From Xanthoparmelia taractica (lineage: Eukaryota > Ascomycota > Lecanoromycetes > Lecanorales > Parmeliaceae), in NCBI GenBank assembly GCA_033085395.1, contig JANQBS010000001.1, forward strand, positions 496,001-560,000: a stretch of 64,000 bases of DNA, written 5' to 3'. This document shows, piece by piece, positions 44,550 to 55,172 of this stretch. The notes under the pieces were generated by a model, which was not told where the DNA came from, ran no database searches, and worked only from the letters and a program-made list of their open reading frames with translations. The position numbers were made by a program, and so were the translations under genes. Position 1 is the stretch's first letter; each line of letters starts with the position of its first letter.

Positions 44550-46741
44550 ATGCGTTCCATCTCCAACCTTCTCGTTGGCTCGATTGTGGCTTTCAGCGCA
44601 GCTCGGACTGTCGCTGCTGGTGTCAAATTCGCAGGTGTCAATATCGCTGGCTTCGATTTTGGCTGTACTACCAATGTACGTACATTCCCCCGCCTTATCA
44701 AAGATGCCGGCATCGCCCATGATAACCGTTTCCTACAGGGCTCCTGCAACGTTGCCTCCATCGTTCCGCCTCTCCACCAATACGGGGGCAACGACGGCGC
44801 CGCTCAAATGACCCACTTTACCAAGAACGACGGACTCAACATTTTCCGTCTCCCCGTCGCTTGGCAGTACCTAGTCGACGGCGTCTGTGGCGGTACCCTG
44901 GACGAAACCAATTTTGGAAAGTATGACGCACTGGTGCAGGCGTGCCTGAAGACGGGCGCGCACTGTATCATCGATATTCATAATTACGCGAGATGGGATG
45001 GTGAGGTGATTGGGGCTCCTGGGGGACCGGAGCCGAGTCATTTTTCGGGGTTGTGGGGGCAGTTGGCCGGGAAGTATAAGGATGAGGAGGGTGTGGTTAT
45101 GGGGTTGATGAATGAGCCGCATGACAGTATGTCATTCATTCATTCATTCCACGGTAACCGATCGAGGCAGTAGCTGATGACTACATTAGTCGAGGAGGTA
45201 CCGGGTCTAGCTTCTTGGGCCGGTTCGGTCCAGGCTGCTGTGACTGCTATTCGCAAAGCCGGCGCCACGAACCATATGATCCTTCTCCCTGGTACGTACT
45301 TGTCCTCTCCCTCTCCCCCCCCCTCCCCTCCCCTCCCTTCCAATCCTTCTGAATCAACACACTGACCCCCTCACCAGGCAATGGCTATACCGGTGCCTCA
45401 ACCCTCGTCTCTGGTGGCTCCGCGGCCGTCCTGGCCGGCATCACCAACCCCGACGGCAGCACCGACAACCTCGTCTTCGACGTCCATCAGTACCTCGACT
45501 CGGACTACTCGGGCACCTCGACCGCCTGCACCACCAACGGCATCAGCTCCGCTTTCCAATCACTGCTCAACTGGCTCAAGGACTCGAAACGGCAGGCCCT
45601 GTTGAGCGAGATTGGCGGAGGCAGCAGTACCCAGAGCTGTATGACGGATGTCTGCGCCGCATTGGACTTTCTGAATGAGAATTCGGAGAGCTTTTTGGGT
45701 TGGGTGGGGTGGTCGGCGGGGAGTTTTGACCATACGTATGTGTTGAGCTTGACGCCGAAGGAGGGGAAGGATGTCCCCTTGATGACGCAGTGTTTTGCTG
45801 GGAAGTTTAAAGGGGGTGCGGGTTTGGGTTCAGGCTCAAGTACCAAAGCACCAGCACCACCCGTCCCCACTACCTCATCACCCGCCAATGCCTCACCTCC
45901 TCTTCCTCCTCCTTCCACTCCAACCACCGCTACGACCACCATCATTGGCGGCGGCGGCAGTGGTAGTCCTCCATCATCCCCATCTCCCGCATTCAGCGTC
46001 CCTACCGGCGGCTACGGCGGTGGTTCCCCGGCCCCAACAACCCTCTGCACCTTCCATTCGAACGCGTCGTACCACCCAACCGGCACGGCGGCTTCGGCGA
46101 GTGGTAGGCCCACGGCGTATGTGGTGCCGCAGGGGTGGGGTTGCGGAATGGCTGGTTCTGTGAGCAGTGGTCAGGGGAGTGGTCAAGGTGGAGGACAAGG
46201 AGGCAGCCAAGGTGGTGGTCAAGGTGGAGGGCAGGGTGGAGGTCAAGGTGGAGGGCAGGGTGGAGGGCAGGGAGGTGGTCAAGGTGGAGGGCAAGGTGGA
46301 GGGCAGGGAGGAGGGCAGGGAGGTGGTCAAGGTGGAGGGCAGGGAGGAGGGCAGGGAGGTGGTCAAGGTGGAGGGCAGGGGGGTGGACAGGGAGGTGGTC
46401 AAGGTGGAGGCCAAGGCACTGGCCAAGGCACCGGCCAGTCCGGCTCCCAGTCCGGCTCCCAAACCCAACCCCAACCCAAATCCCAGAACCCATCCACCCC
46501 TCCCCTCCCAGGCCGACAGCACACAAACCCCTCGCAACCCATCTGGTCCAACGCCACCGTCCCTTCTTCCTCCTTCTCACCTCCCTCCCCTTCCCCCTCG
46601 GGTACGAGCACTAAATCCCCCGAGAGCAAAAAGGGCAGGAAGAAGGCCGATAGCTGTAGGTCGCACAGGCCTGGCGCGACGGGCACGGCGGGGATGAGGA
46701 TGAGGAGGAGGCGGATCGGGGGTGGTAGGGGTCACGCATGA
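44550..46741 (+). CDS. GH5 endo-beta-1,4-glucanase with repeat tail
   Basis: Exons 44550-44675, 44739-45126, 45190-45291 and 45378-46741, giving 659 residues. A signal peptide (MRSISNLLVGSIVAFSAART) precedes the GH5 barrel, 'VKFAGVNIAGFDFGC' onward, with 'DGLNIFRLPVAWQYL', 'CIIDIHNYARWDG', the acid/base Glu in 'MGLMNEPHD', 'NLVFDVHQYLDSDYSGT', and the nucleophile Glu in 'ALLSEIGGG'. It should hydrolyse cellulose outside the cell. The catalytic domain ends near residue 330. Then come a Ser/Thr/Pro linker, a cysteine-bearing segment 'TLCTFHSNASYHPTGTA', about 20 units of GGGQ (46150-46430), and a proline-rich, arginine-rich end (MRMRRRRIGGGRGHA). The first intron is 63 nt and stop-free, but its removal restores the family sequence. 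The tail has no known binding domain. Confidence 0.9.
46150..46430. repeat. 12-bp minisatellite encoding GGGQ
   Basis: Tandem units of about 12 bp (GGTGGAGGGCAG and variants), with a higher-order pattern in which GGTGGTCAAGGTGGA alternates with GGAGGGCAG blocks. The array is in frame within the GH5 gene. Confidence 0.9.
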
Positions 46742-46852
46742 TGTGACGGATGGGGTGGTTGGGGGTGGGTAGTGGGAGAAGAGGAGGGAGGTGGTTTTTC
46801 ACTTCTTTTTGTAATTTATTTGTGTTTATTTATTATTTTTGATAATGATTAT

Positions 46853-46880
46853 GATTGATTGATTGATTGATTGATTGATT
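46853..46880. repeat. GATT microsatellite
   Basis: About seven GATT units directly downstream of the GH5 gene. Confidence 0.85.
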
Positions 46881-46983
46881 TGGGCTTTTCGTGTCCCTCT
46901 TTCCTTTTTCTCTTCTCTCTCTCTTCTCTACATGGAACCTCGTGTTCATTAATGTCATGACTTGCTACCGGAACATTGACTGC

Positions 46984-47061
46984 GTGTGTGAGTGTGTGTG
47001 TCTGTGAGCGTGTGTGTGTGAGTGTGTGTGTCTGTGAGCGTGTGTGTGTGTGTGTGTGTGT
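46984..47061. repeat. TG-rich repeat
   Basis: Mostly TG dinucleotides arranged as a repeated block of about 30 bp (tgtgtgtgtctgtgagcg type), ending in a pure TG run. Confidence 0.85.
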
Positions 47062-47097
47062 AAAGGGGTGCGTTGGTTGAAAGGAGAATGCTTTATC

Positions 47098-47195
47098 CTC
47101 TCTTCTCATTTCATCTCATTTCATTTCCTCTCTTCTCTTCTCATCTTATCTCATCTCTTCTCTTCTCTTCTCATCTCATCTCATCTCATTTCACT
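47098..47195. repeat. TCTCATTTC/TCTTC repeat
   Basis: Tandem TCTTC and TCTCAT units, pyrimidine-rich on the plus strand. Confidence 0.8.
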
Positions 47196-47561
47196 TCTGA
47201 TAGCTTAGCTTTGCTTTGCTTAGCGTGGCTTAAAAAGAGGGCGTTCTTGGAAAGGAGAGGCCGGGGGAAGGGAAAGGGGGAAAGGGAAGGAGGGTGAGAA
47301 GGGGGAGGGAAGGAGCGAGGTGGGAAGGGAGGTGTGTAGGTAGGGGAGAAAGGAAGAAGAAGGGGGAGAAGGGAAGGAGGGGGAGGCAGGTACGTAGGTA
47401 GGTGTATGGCAATCATCAATCAATCAGTGCAGCATTATCGATCGACCGATCGGTGTGCCACCTCACCTTACCTATATGGAAAGGAATGAAGGAAGGAAGG
47501 AAGGAAACAATCTTTTATTCTCACTCACTCGCGATGAACGGATTTCCTCCGTTGTTGGTTG

Positions 47562-47581
47562 TATGCATGCATGCATGCATG
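47562..47581. repeat. ATGC palindromic microsatellite
   Basis: Five ATGC units; self-complementary, so able to form a hairpin or cruciform. Confidence 0.8.
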
Positions 47582-47742
47582 GATCGATGGCTTCGAGTCA
47601 CTCACTCACTTACTTACTTGGCTCGTGTGTCTATTTGAAGATTGGAAACGCGGGCGTTCTTGTTAAAATGTCCGATATGATGGGAGTAGGATACAGTAGT
47701 AGGTGTTTGTTGGTGTACGGATTTCTGCGGAGTCTGGAGGTC

Positions 47743-47770
47743 GGATGGATGGATGGATGGATGGATGGAT
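47743..47770. repeat. GGAT microsatellite
   Basis: About seven GGAT units in tandem. Confidence 0.85.
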
Positions 47771-47965
47771 CTTCATTTTAATTGAAACGGACATGTTTGA
47801 TTCTATTAACATTCGACGATTGGCTGGCTGTTTGAATGAAAAGGTCTTGGAACGCATGGATGTCATCTCGCCCCCTTTTTCAGAATTTGGTCAAGAAAGT
47901 AAAGTGAACTACTATGATGAAACCCGTTTCCGAGCCAAAAGCCATTGAGAGTTTCCATTGCTGGC

Positions 47966-50240
47966 CTAACTCCCAGGTGGAGGTGGAGGAGGCTGGTCGC
48001 TTGGAGGCTAGAGCTCGATTAGCATCTTCCTTTGTAAACATACAGATGGATTCTTACCGGTGGAGGAAGATCATCCGAAGGTGGCGGTGGTGGAGCGCCA
48101 CCGGCAGCTCCATTCGCCCCATAGTTCTGGAATAGAGCGCTCAGACCTGGCGGAGCACCAAGACCACCGGCCCCGCCACCAAGACCAGGAGGGGCACCCA
48201 TCGCCGGCTGACCACCGTAACCGCCGTTTGCGCCTCCGTAGCCTCCTGGATATCCACCATAGCCAAACTGATCGCCTGAAGGAGGAGGCGGAGGAGCATT
48301 GTCCTGTCTTTGCCAAGGAGCAGCTCCACCGCCAGGTGGACCGCCATAACCTCCACCCTGTCCATAGCCGCCGTAATTGTCGCCGCCACCACGACCAGCC
48401 GCCCATGGGGGTGCAGTACCTCCATCGCGGTTGTAGTCATCACGACGGTCATCTCCGCCGCGTTGTTGCCATGGAGCAGCGGCACCAGTAGGTCCACGCT
48501 GCCATGGTTTGAGGTCGCGATCTCCTTCTCCACCTGCGTAGCCATCTCGACCGTTGTCGTATCCGCCTGGTCCAGCTTCGATACGTTGTGGCGCATCACC
48601 ACTGGGAGCACCGCCAGAAAGTTCGTTCATGAGTTGCTAGAATCATATCAGTCATTGCACATATCTATGATCCAAAAGTAAGCCATCTTACCTCATACTC
48701 GCGATCGACAGCATCTCCTCCGCCAATACGACCAGCGACAGGACGGCCAGGTACGGCTCCTGTTGGTGGACCGTTGCGCCAATCGGCTCCGCGTTGTCTA
48801 TCAGGACAGTCTCGAGCCATGTGGCCTGCGTTGCCGCAAACACGACAGATGATATTCGCAGTGAAGTTGCGCTGCTCAGGGCAATCGTATTTGCGATGGC
48901 CGATTTGGCCGCCTGGTGAACCTTTAGTATATGCTCCGAACAACCATGAGCGATGATACTCACAATTCTGGCATGCCTGGTTCTCATCATCACGAAGTGT
49001 ACCGTTGAGGGCTGCAAGCTCACGAAGCTGGTTGCGCTTGAGTTCGTTCTGACCTTCCGGGATGGATGCGGCCTGGTATCTATTAGCTAATAGACATTTA
49101 AAGGCTGTGTGGCGGTGACTTGCCGTTTCGATGACATTGTGGATAAGCTTCTTCGCTTTGTTGACCTTCTCTTCGGTGTCGGCCATGATCAAACAATGTA
49201 AATCTTCTTCCTGGTTACTGGTGTGAGCTGCGTCAGATCGACCCTTCCCTTCTTTGACAGATCCTTTGCCTCGGATGGCTATCTTTGCAAGAGACTCTGT
49301 TTCCATCTTCTTCAATGTGTTACCACGAGGTCCGATGAGTAGTCCAACTTTAGTAGTAGCGCAAGCTAGGTGTTAGTCTTTGCAAGTCAAAAATTAATGA
49401 CGGTGTATGAGTATGGCATTAAGGGTTAGCGGTGACAGATGCTGCATCCTCCAAGGGATGCCGCACGCATCACCAAGTAGGAAAGATGACAAAAGAAATG
49501 GGTTAGGATAGGGTTAGTTATCATACTGAAGTTAATCTCTGGGTAATCATTGACCGGCACATAGACCTTCTCCTGTGTCTTAGTTGGACGTCTATAATCA
49601 GACGGTGGGTGGTAGTTAGGGATGATCTTCATGGCCTTTTCGATTTGCTTGTGACGCTCATCTTCAAGGCGTTTGCGATAACGATACTCGCGAGTGTTGA
49701 CACGACGACCAAAGTTGTCGTATTGAGGCGGAGGCGATGGGGACCTAGATTAAAGTGAGTCGCGAGGATGCTTGTACAGTGTCGATACTGGGGGACATAC
49801 CTGTCGCCATCTGCTGGCACGACGTCGTTGATTCTTAGCTTTTCACTAATCTCTTGGATGCGCAAATGCAAGGTATATGCTTCGAGTTGTTCAGTTGTCA
49901 TATTTGCTTTTATCATAGTAGGCAAGCCCATCAAGCCGGCGGCCTTATTTTCTGCAGCATCCCCCCATCGATTCCTCTTCTTGCGACGCCTCTCTCCCTC
50001 AGCAACAACCTCAGCTGTGAGTGTGTTAGTCGAGATTTTGTCATGGCCTGAGAGGGCAGTATTACTTCTCTCTGGGCTTCGACCACGCTTGTAGTTCCCG
50101 TCTGAGAGCCCTGCTTGAGGCTGAGATGGGTTGTAGCCTCCGTCGTCAGGAGGTGGAGCTGAATCGCTGCCTCCGAAGCGACGACGAGCTCCCAAAGGGA
50201 TATTGTTCGAGCCTGTGATGCCCTGATTGCGCCAAGCCAT
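47966..50240 (-). CDS. MSL5: Branchpoint-bridging protein (SF1/BBP)
   Basis: Eight exons (minus): 50066-50240, 49801-50014, 49527-49744, 49124-49347, 48964-49072, 48692-48912, 48058-48636 and 47966-48007, giving 593 residues. Features in order: the U2AF-binding motif 'RRRKKRNRWGDA' (W near 74), the SPSP motif 'SPSPPPQYDNFGRR' (about 131), the KH-QUA2 domain with 'VYVPVNDYPEINFIGLLIG' and GPRG (about 190-285), two CCHC zinc knuckles 'CQNCGQIGHRKYDC' and 'CRVCGNAGHMARDC' (about 310-350), and a Gly/Pro/Tyr-rich tail ending 'PSDQPPPPPPGS'. The protein binds the intron branch site and U2AF early in spliceosome assembly. The fourth intron appears to be GC-AG, and both it and the first are 51 nt without stops, so retained forms would stay in frame. 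The third intron is 179 nt. Confidence 0.95.
49073..49123 (-). other. Probable GC-AG intron in the BBP gene
   Basis: On the minus strand, exon ACG is followed by GCAAGT and the intron ends ACCAG. Removal gives 'VIETAASIPEGQNELKRN', the normal BBP sequence. Retention would insert 17 residues without a stop. Length is 51 nt. Confidence 0.75.
50015..50065 (-). other. Probable frame-neutral intron in the BBP gene
   Basis: A 51-nt segment with a GTAATA donor, a CTAAC branch-site match about 11 nt before the acceptor, and a CACAG acceptor. It has no stop, so whether it is removed cannot be decided from the frame. Splicing joins 'GRSPER' to 'TEVVAEGERRRKKRNRW'. Confidence 0.6.
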
Positions 50241-50741
50241 AGCGATGATTGTTAGTTGTCGATTTTAAGTACTGTGTGTGTCAGTGTGATGAAAAGACGA
50301 GGACGGGCCAGATTTGACTCGACTTTTAGCGCGATCAATGCCAAGCATTTTAGCTTGTTTGAACAGTAAGGTACCTTATGCGTAGGACTAGCACGTGACT
50401 GCCAGGGGCGTTTGAGCAATGCGGCAATCCTTGTCCCCTGGTGAGTTGGTAATAGTAAGTAAGCTGCATCTATGATTATGATTCGTTCCTATACATACAC
50501 GATAACGGTTGAGTAATCTAGATAGATGAAATGAATTTCGCAGCCTCGTTTCTCGCTGTCTCATGTTCCCCTTTCTCTTTCCGCAGTAAGAGCTCTCACT
50601 CACAGCCATAACTCTACAGTTTCCTTCCATTTACCACCGCATTTAATTCAAAGATACATCTTAGGCTTTACCGTAACAAGTCAAAGATTGGTTGATTTTA
50701 CCCTCAAATTTTCCCTCTTCTATCAGCTTTCGCTTACCACC
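50241..50741. other. Divergent promoter region, BBP and 50.7-kb gene
   Basis: About 500 bp shared by two divergent start codons. No gene inside and no site I can name with support. Confidence 0.5.
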
Positions 50742-52508
50742 ATGATGAGGGGACGTCGCGATCATGGACCCCCTAAAGGAGGTCTCATACGAAAGGGAGT
50801 TCAAGCTGTATCTGGAGGAGTAGGCCTCGCATCTGAGAGCATAAAGGCGCACAAAGAGAGCAAAGCGGTCAAGCCAGAGAACCAAGAACATGCATCGACA
50901 CCTTATCCGAGTTCTGAAGGGAAGGACAATCCTGAGGCGAAGGACAATCCTGATCGTGATATTGAAGCATCTGAGAATCCGCCCCTCTATGAAGGTATTG
51001 TGGACGATACTGGACATGACCTTGAAACTGAGTGGAACTTGGACGACGCTCAGGACGAGATCATTGAGGATCCAGAGAAACGGCCTGTTGGCGAGTCTGG
51101 CGAATTGGAAGATGTGTTTCTTCGTAATCATCCACCGCCCGAGTACGTCAAGGATGCACCAACAGGAAAGTTGTCGCTTCCAGTGGTCCTCCCTCAACGT
51201 AGACCAAAAGATCGTTCTCGTGGCTTCATCAGAGCATATGCGCCCGTGCTTGAGAATTGTGGGATCGACCAGGCCACGTGGCTTGCTTTTCTCGATACTT
51301 TCCAGAAGTCTAGTGCCGCTAATCCATGGCTCAATGCTATAAATTTGGCTGCAATTGGTACCATGTTCATGCCACATGTTATTGGACTAGTCGTGGGGTA
51401 TGCCATTGGCCAGGCAACTGACATTGCTATCGAGCTGCAAGCTCGACAGAGGTGAGACATTGGGAGATCTATGTTGAGCAGCATACTAAAATTGCATTTA
51501 GGACATCGGATTTCTTGTACAAAATTAACCAAGAATTCTTCCGACCTCGAGGACTGTACTGTCTTGTCATGACATGGAACCCAGAATCCACCCAGCGAAT
51601 TGAACAAGTCAATCTTACATCAACCATAGCAACACGTAGCAATCCCGCCACCGGTATTGGGGGCTTGCAGAATAAGTATAAGACATCAGATGGAAACACA
51701 TATGGCGAATGGGAGTTTCCGGAGGTAGCTCCACTCGTATTCCCCGCTCTGGACCAGCTGGCAGCTCAAACGAGCGAGGACGGTGTTCAGCAGAAGTCAA
51801 AGATGGGAAAGGGGCTGACGTTCGTCGCAAATTACTGGGACAAGAGAGCTACTGCAGAATACGTAAGTTTCAGATCTGTCTAGGCATTTTCCTACTCTTG
51901 ACCTGACCGTCCTACTTTTACTGATAAAGCCTGCCTGGAAAGGCTATGAAAAATCCAGGGAGCGTGTTGGCGAACGTTCCTCAGGAAAAGTTCAATTCTC
52001 GATATGCAGATCCAAACCATCCTGCCGCCAGCGGTTCACTCATTTCTTTTGTATCCGGAGGGCACTTAGTACCTAACCCTGAATCGCGTGGATTACTGGG
52101 GGGCATAGTCTCCGTGGTTGGCCAAGCCGTACGCGGGGAGCGTCAGGGCTCGGGATGGGACAAAGTCAAGGGAAGGAACGGCCAGGGTAGTAACCAGCCG
52201 TACAACGACCTGCAATACGCGAATCAGTACAGCCGCAATTACCGAGGCATGGGAAGGCGAGGCCAACGCAATAACGATAACAGAAGAGATGGCCTTATTT
52301 CTACCCCCGTCAACGTTTATAAGAAGCTTCTAAAGAAGGTAGGTCATTTCCTGTCCTTTCCTTTTCCGCCTATGCCATAAGAACCCTGGACGAAAGGAAA
52401 GTCAAAAGGCTCAACTGACACGCCTCGCAGAACGTCCTGTATTTGATGGTCGTCAATATGCCTTCCGATGAAGAGATGGCTGCTGCTAAGGCTGCCGTTC
52501 AGCACTGA
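50742..52508 (+). CDS. Conserved ascomycete protein, function unknown
   Basis: Exons 50742-51451, 51502-51862, 51943-52338 and 52431-52508, giving 514 residues. I recall this architecture from many filamentous ascomycetes but know no function. The N-terminus is basic and glycine-rich ('MMRGRRDHGPPKGGLIRKGV'), then acidic and disordered. The core starts at 'RSRGFIRAYAPVLENCGIDQ' and includes hydrophobic stretches 'NAINLAAIGTMFMPHVIGL' and 'VVGYAIGQATDIAIELQARQ' (about residues 200-238), which could be membrane hairpins or buried helices. Then come 'FLYKINQEFFRPRGLYCLVM', 'PEVAPLVFPALDQLA', and 'RYADPNHPAASGSLISFVSGG'. The end is Arg/Asn/Gly-rich, with a short final exon 'NVLYLMVVNMPSDEEM'. The start is the first of two Met codons in good context. 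Confidence 0.88.
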
Positions 52509-52964
52509 CCCCGTTACGCCTTGTGACCACATTCCTTTACTCTTTATCATGCCAAGCAAGGCTATAGCTATTGGTCATTTTTGAGGAACTAGCGGCTTCA
52601 GGATCGATCAACATTCGCAGCCGTGGCGAACTACCAGGTATGCAAAGGGAAGTGCGACGCTGATGCAGGTATTTGACTGTCATGGAGTTTCTGGGTCCTT
52701 CCACGCCGATATGCTGAATCATACAGTTTCTCTTGTCACTTTAGCAGACTGATGGTGAATTGAACCTTTGTTTGATTTAGTGTCATTAGGTTAGGAGCTC
52801 CCATTGGACGAACAAATCCATAGGATCGATATTGGGCATATTTGCATGTTGGCTCTGCTTGATGACTGTGACAACGCGTACAACATGTTCTCCTCAAAGA
52901 CCCAACAAATTATCCTTGCCAAAACGCCCGATTCGTATTTCCCATATAGAAAGCCCTGTCCCTC
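52509..52964. other. Convergent 3' intergenic region
   Basis: About 450 bp between two convergent stops; nothing recognisable. Confidence 0.5.
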
Positions 52965-53444
52965 TTACTTCCGCGTCGATTCTATAACCTCTTTCGTCTC
53001 TTCCTCCTTACCCAACAACCCCAAACTCCTAATCGTCCCCGCATTCGGCGCATTCTCCCTCGGACTTGCCGCCTCCGCTCTCCTATATGCCTGCTGTAAT
53101 GCCCTCGTCCTGGCTGCCTATTCACAGAATCACTAATCAGTATCTGCTCTCCGGAGCGTAAGGAGTTCCTGAACTAAAGAGAAGCTGGTAGAGCGAGCGG
53201 ACGGACCTCCTTCCTGTGATGCAGACATTCGTAGTAGTCTTCCAGCGCGGGTAGGCATTTTTGTGCTCCGGACGTGTCGTCGCTGTCGGTGTTCATGACG
53301 TAGCAAGCTAGGAGTTCTTGCCAGAAGGGGAAGCAGCGGGAGGGTCCTGGTGATTGGTTGGCAAGGTATTGCTGGCGGACGGATGATAAGGTAGCGAGTT
53401 CATGAGTGGGACTCACCTCCTGAGAACCCGTAGCCTGACGCCAT
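52965..53444 (-). CDS. NDUFS5: Complex I subunit NDUFS5 (15-kDa type)
   Basis: Exons 53417-53444, 53207-53346 and 52965-53117 (minus), giving 106 residues. The spliced start 'MASGYGFSGGPSRCFPFWQE' and the paired CX9C motifs (C-FPFWQELLA-C and C-LPALEDYYE-C) mark the twin-CX9C subunit of NADH:ubiquinone oxidoreductase called NDUFS5, NIPM or 15 kDa. Such proteins are oxidised by the Mia40 pathway in the mitochondrial intermembrane space and sit on the outer face of complex I. The last exon gives 'AARTRALQQAYRRAEAASP', with a helical tail to 'VIESTRK'. Reading through the second intron would give a false short C-terminus, so the third exon matters. The second intron's donor (GTCCGT) is weak. Confidence 0.9.
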
Positions 53445-54069
53445 GGGTGTCGACTGTTCTCTCGATCAGTTCAATTGCGGTTGGGAAGTGTCTCGAGCTT
53501 CAACTGTTCGACCACCAGGACGGTCCCCCGCGCTTAGTGGCGCTTAATTTGCCGCCCTGTGAATTGAATTCCACTCTACTGATCCATTCAACCTGTCTCT
53601 ATCGTCCTGGATGCTGCATTAGAGAGCTGAGCCAAAGGGTCTATTTTTGGATATAAGAAAGGTCCCAGCTAGAGCCGGCATGAACGCAGACTACCCTAGA
53701 TCCACAAAAGAAGCCCGTACAATATCATGTCCACCATCACGAATACTCCCGTACATCTCCCACGGCTCTTCAATTTCCCGCGAATATCAACAGCTGTCTG
53801 GGCGTCTTTCCTACAAGTTTTCTCGATTGGAGAAGCAGATACAGAATGAAAGGCGGAGATCTGTTTGGTGCTTCATCAGGAGTCGCGGAAGCGACCTCAA
53901 GGCTCCCCGTATCTTATTACCCCGCAATCAATCTACAGGTTACCACTGTGTTGGGATATTGTCTGCGAGAAATCTTTGTCATTGTCTCTTCAAATGCTCC
54001 TTCGTGTGCTGTCTCCCTCCTGAACCCTCTTCTGTTGCCCTTTCTTCCGCATCCTAGCCCAGTTTCGAG
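53445..54069. other. Divergent promoter region, NDUFS5/dioxygenase
   Basis: About 620 bp. Open frames at 53650-54060 are not supported by any motif. The 100 bases before the dioxygenase start are C/T-rich. Confidence 0.5.
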
Positions 54070-55172
54070 ATGCTAGGAGTACAAGAGCCTCTTGCCCTCG
54101 CTCCGGAAGAGACCAATTCCCAGACGGATACAAAATCCAAAAGCACTGATCAAAACCAGAGCAAAACCAATGGCATCTCCACCGACGGGTCCGCGGCCAT
54201 GCCACAGACAAATCGCTTCGACCCAAATTTTACGCAAAGTGTAATAAATGCAACGGGCCCCAAAGCCTCACCGCGCGTGCGAAAGGTCATGGCAAGCCTA
54301 ATACGACACGTGCATGACTTTGCAAGGGAGAATGAGATAACGGTGGATGAATGGATGGCAGGCGTTGACCTGGCAGGTGTCTGTTCAGATTCTACCGCTC
54401 TCCTGCTGATACTTTGCCCTTTCGTATCTAGATCAACGAAGCCGGCCGTATGTCAACTGACAAGCTCAACCAAGGTCAATTTCTTAGTGATGTTATTGGA
54501 CTTGAATCCCTCGTCGACGAGATCACCCACAAGCTTGCCACAGATGCTACAGACTCACCTACCGCTACAGCGATCTTGGGTCCCTTATGGCGGGCCAATG
54601 CCCCGGCTCGAAAGATGGGTGAGAGCATAGTACACAGCATTCCTAGCGGTGATCATACCTATATGCATGGGACGGTTACGGACTACCTGACTGGAGAGCC
54701 GGTCGACGGTGCGGAGTTGGACGTCTGGCACAATGCGCCCAACGGGCTCTACGACCAGCAAGACAAAAATCAAGTCGATTTCAACCTCCGCGGGCGCTTC
54801 ACAACTGGTAAAGACGGTCGCTACAATTTCTACTGCCTTCGCCCAACTCCATACCCCATTCCCTCCAATGGTCCGGCCGGAAAGCTCCTTCAGCTCCTTG
54901 ACCGGCATCCAATGCGTGCAGCACATATACATTTCATTGTTAGCGCGCCGAGTTACAAGCCAATTGTCACGCAGATCTTCGATCGAAGGGACAAGCATCT
55001 CACAACTGATTCCATCTTCGCGGTGAAGGAGAGCCTAATAGGAGACTTCCTGCCGAGGGACGGCGATCCCAGGGCACAGTTTGAGCTAACCTATAACTTT
55101 CGCCTGGCGAAATACGACGACGCAAAGAAGCACTCGTTGGCTGGCACGACGGAAGAGAGCGCGAGCATTTGA
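54070..55172 (+). CDS. Intradiol ring-cleavage dioxygenase
   Basis: Exons 54070-54378 and 54432-55172, giving 349 residues. After a disordered N-terminus, an N-terminal helical dimerisation part is seen: 'RHVHDFARENEITVDEWMAG', then 'QFLSDVIGLESLVDEITHKL'. The catalytic beta-sandwich has the intradiol signature from 'MHGTVTDYLTGEPVDGAEL' to 'NGLY', where the Tyr is an iron ligand. The second Tyr lies in 'PYPIP' and the two His in 'MRAAHIHF'. The class inserts O2 between the hydroxyls of catechol or hydroxyquinol to give a muconate or maleylacetate. The N-terminal domain and 'ATAILGPLWRANAP' resemble catechol/hydroxyquinol 1,2-dioxygenases rather than protocatechuate enzymes. The substrate is not decided. 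The intron donor (GGT/GTCTGT) is weak but is the only in-phase choice. Confidence 0.9.

Larger units (their letters stand above)
46742..47965. other. Convergent intergenic region packed with microsatellites
   Basis: About 1.2 kb between the convergent GH5 and BBP genes. It holds at least seven different simple repeats in a row. Open frames here are repeat artefacts. Confidence 0.6.

Noticed and set aside
46167..46697. Alternative frames across the GH5 minisatellite
   Set aside because: They exist only because the 12-bp repeat is open in all frames; the GGGQ frame continues the GH5 domain.
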